A DNA stretch of 14,848 nt. Origin: SW-9-67-25 sp964471665 (GTDB lineage Archaea > Halobacteriota > Halobacteria > Halobacteriales > Haloarculaceae). Every line of letters begins with the position of its first letter. Position 1 is the first letter of the stretch. The position numbers and the translations under genes were made by a program. Below the pieces are notes generated by a model. That model did not search any database and was not told the origin of the DNA. It saw only the letters and a program-made list of their open reading frames with translations. This document shows, one piece after another, positions 14,612-14,848 of this stretch. The stretch covers positions 1 to 14,848 of the forward strand of contig CAYYHG010000064.1 of assembly GCA_964471665.1 (NCBI GenBank), in the 5' to 3' direction.

Positions 14612-14629
14612 GGAACAGTAGTGAACAGT
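14603..14629 (+). repeat. Triple 10-bp tandem repeat at the stop codon
   Basis: GAACAGT recurs at exactly 10-nt steps (14603, 14613, 14623). The first copy encodes the last residues Glu-Gln, and TAA (14609-14611) lies between copies one and two. The spacing is close to one helical turn of DNA. Confidence 0.7.
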
Positions 14630-14699
14630 CCGCGCTGGCACCCCAGCGGTTCGACTTCGCAGGTAGAGGTGCCCAAACCAGATCGAACTAGTAACAGTC

Positions 14700-14779
14700 A
14701 TACTGCCGGCCATAACTACGTGGAGATATTCGACCCCACAGGGGGACGAAATTACTCACGGGCTTATGGCCAGCAGTAT
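14700..14779. repeat. 80-bp inverted-repeat unit between convergent genes
   Basis: ATACTGCCGGCCATAA (14700-14715) pairs with TTATGGCCAGCAGTAT (14764-14779): 16-bp arms, one mismatch, 48-nt spacer. In RNA from the minus strand the mismatch becomes a G-U pair, so that hairpin is fully paired and begins at the minus-strand gene's stop (14779-14781). A small inner hairpin CCCC-ACA-GGGG (14734-14744) is in the spacer. It could be a bidirectional terminator, a remnant of a small mobile element or a recombination site. Confidence 0.65.
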
Positions 14780-14848
14780 TAGTCGATTTCCAATGTCCCA
14801 GTTTCGGTTTGGGCGCCGTCGATGTTGATATCGACCGTGTACGACCCG
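14779..14848 (-). CDS. C-terminus of a probable secreted beta-sandwich protein (partial)
   Basis: Only the last 22 codons are inside the window, reading GSYTVDINIDGAQTETGTLE then Ile-Asp and TAA. Alternating hydrophobic residues and Thr/Asp suggest two beta strands of an Ig- or CARDB-like domain, common at the ends of haloarchaeal surface proteins. It converges with the SipW-type gene. The fragment is too short for a firm call, but no other frame gives a better reading of the right edge. Confidence 0.5.
   Translation of the reverse strand, partial: GSYTVDINIDGAQTETGTLEID

Noticed and set aside
1..14848. CRISPR arrays, tRNA or rRNA genes, insertion sequences
   Set aside because: No regular repeat-spacer array, cloverleaf or transposase was seen. 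The inverted repeat at 14700-14779 is too small to contain a gene.

Overview
The window looks like chromosome from a halophilic archaeon (class Halobacteria). The evidence is high GC, very acidic proteins, and several genes whose TATA-like box is centred about 27 nt before an ATG, as in leaderless archaeal transcripts. Protein families point the same way: a MoxR-type DUF58/transglutaminase cluster, a haloarchaeal SipW-type secreted protein, and a SpoOM-like arrestin-fold protein. The genus cannot be told from the sequence alone.

Positions 1-7652, all on the minus strand, are one tightly packed operon read from right to left. It starts at a TATA box (7641-7652). Its genes are a giant secreted and membrane-anchored transglutaminase with a DUF4129-like tail, a small membrane protein (DUF7269-like), a DUF58 protein, and a polytopic membrane protein (DUF7519-like) that runs off the left edge. 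Every junction overlaps (8, 4 and 4 nt), so translation is probably coupled. In related clusters a MoxR AAA+ ATPase is the usual partner; it is not in this window and may lie beyond position 1. The exact role is unknown, but the layout suggests a cell-envelope assembly or maturation complex.

Positions 7653-8699 hold a non-coding region of about 400 nt with nested inverted repeats, then a plus-strand rhomboid-family protease that has the Ser and His dyad but Thr at the usual oxyanion Asn.

Positions 8765-11184, minus strand, carry two short operons, each with a leaderless-type promoter. The first is an Asp-box beta-propeller followed by a 65-residue two-helix membrane protein. The second is a membrane-anchored extracellular protein followed by a five-helix membrane protein. 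An HSL-type alpha/beta hydrolase (11402-12352, minus) is divergent from a SpoOM-like gene (12500-13228, plus).

Positions 13229-14848 hold an AT-rich regulatory region and a structured leader ahead of a SipW-type (TasA/camelysin-like) secreted protein. A convergent intergenic region with a 16-bp inverted repeat follows, then the last 22 codons of another gene on the minus strand. The least explained items are the structured leader RNA, the inverted-repeat unit at the right end, and the unusual architecture of the giant transglutaminase.
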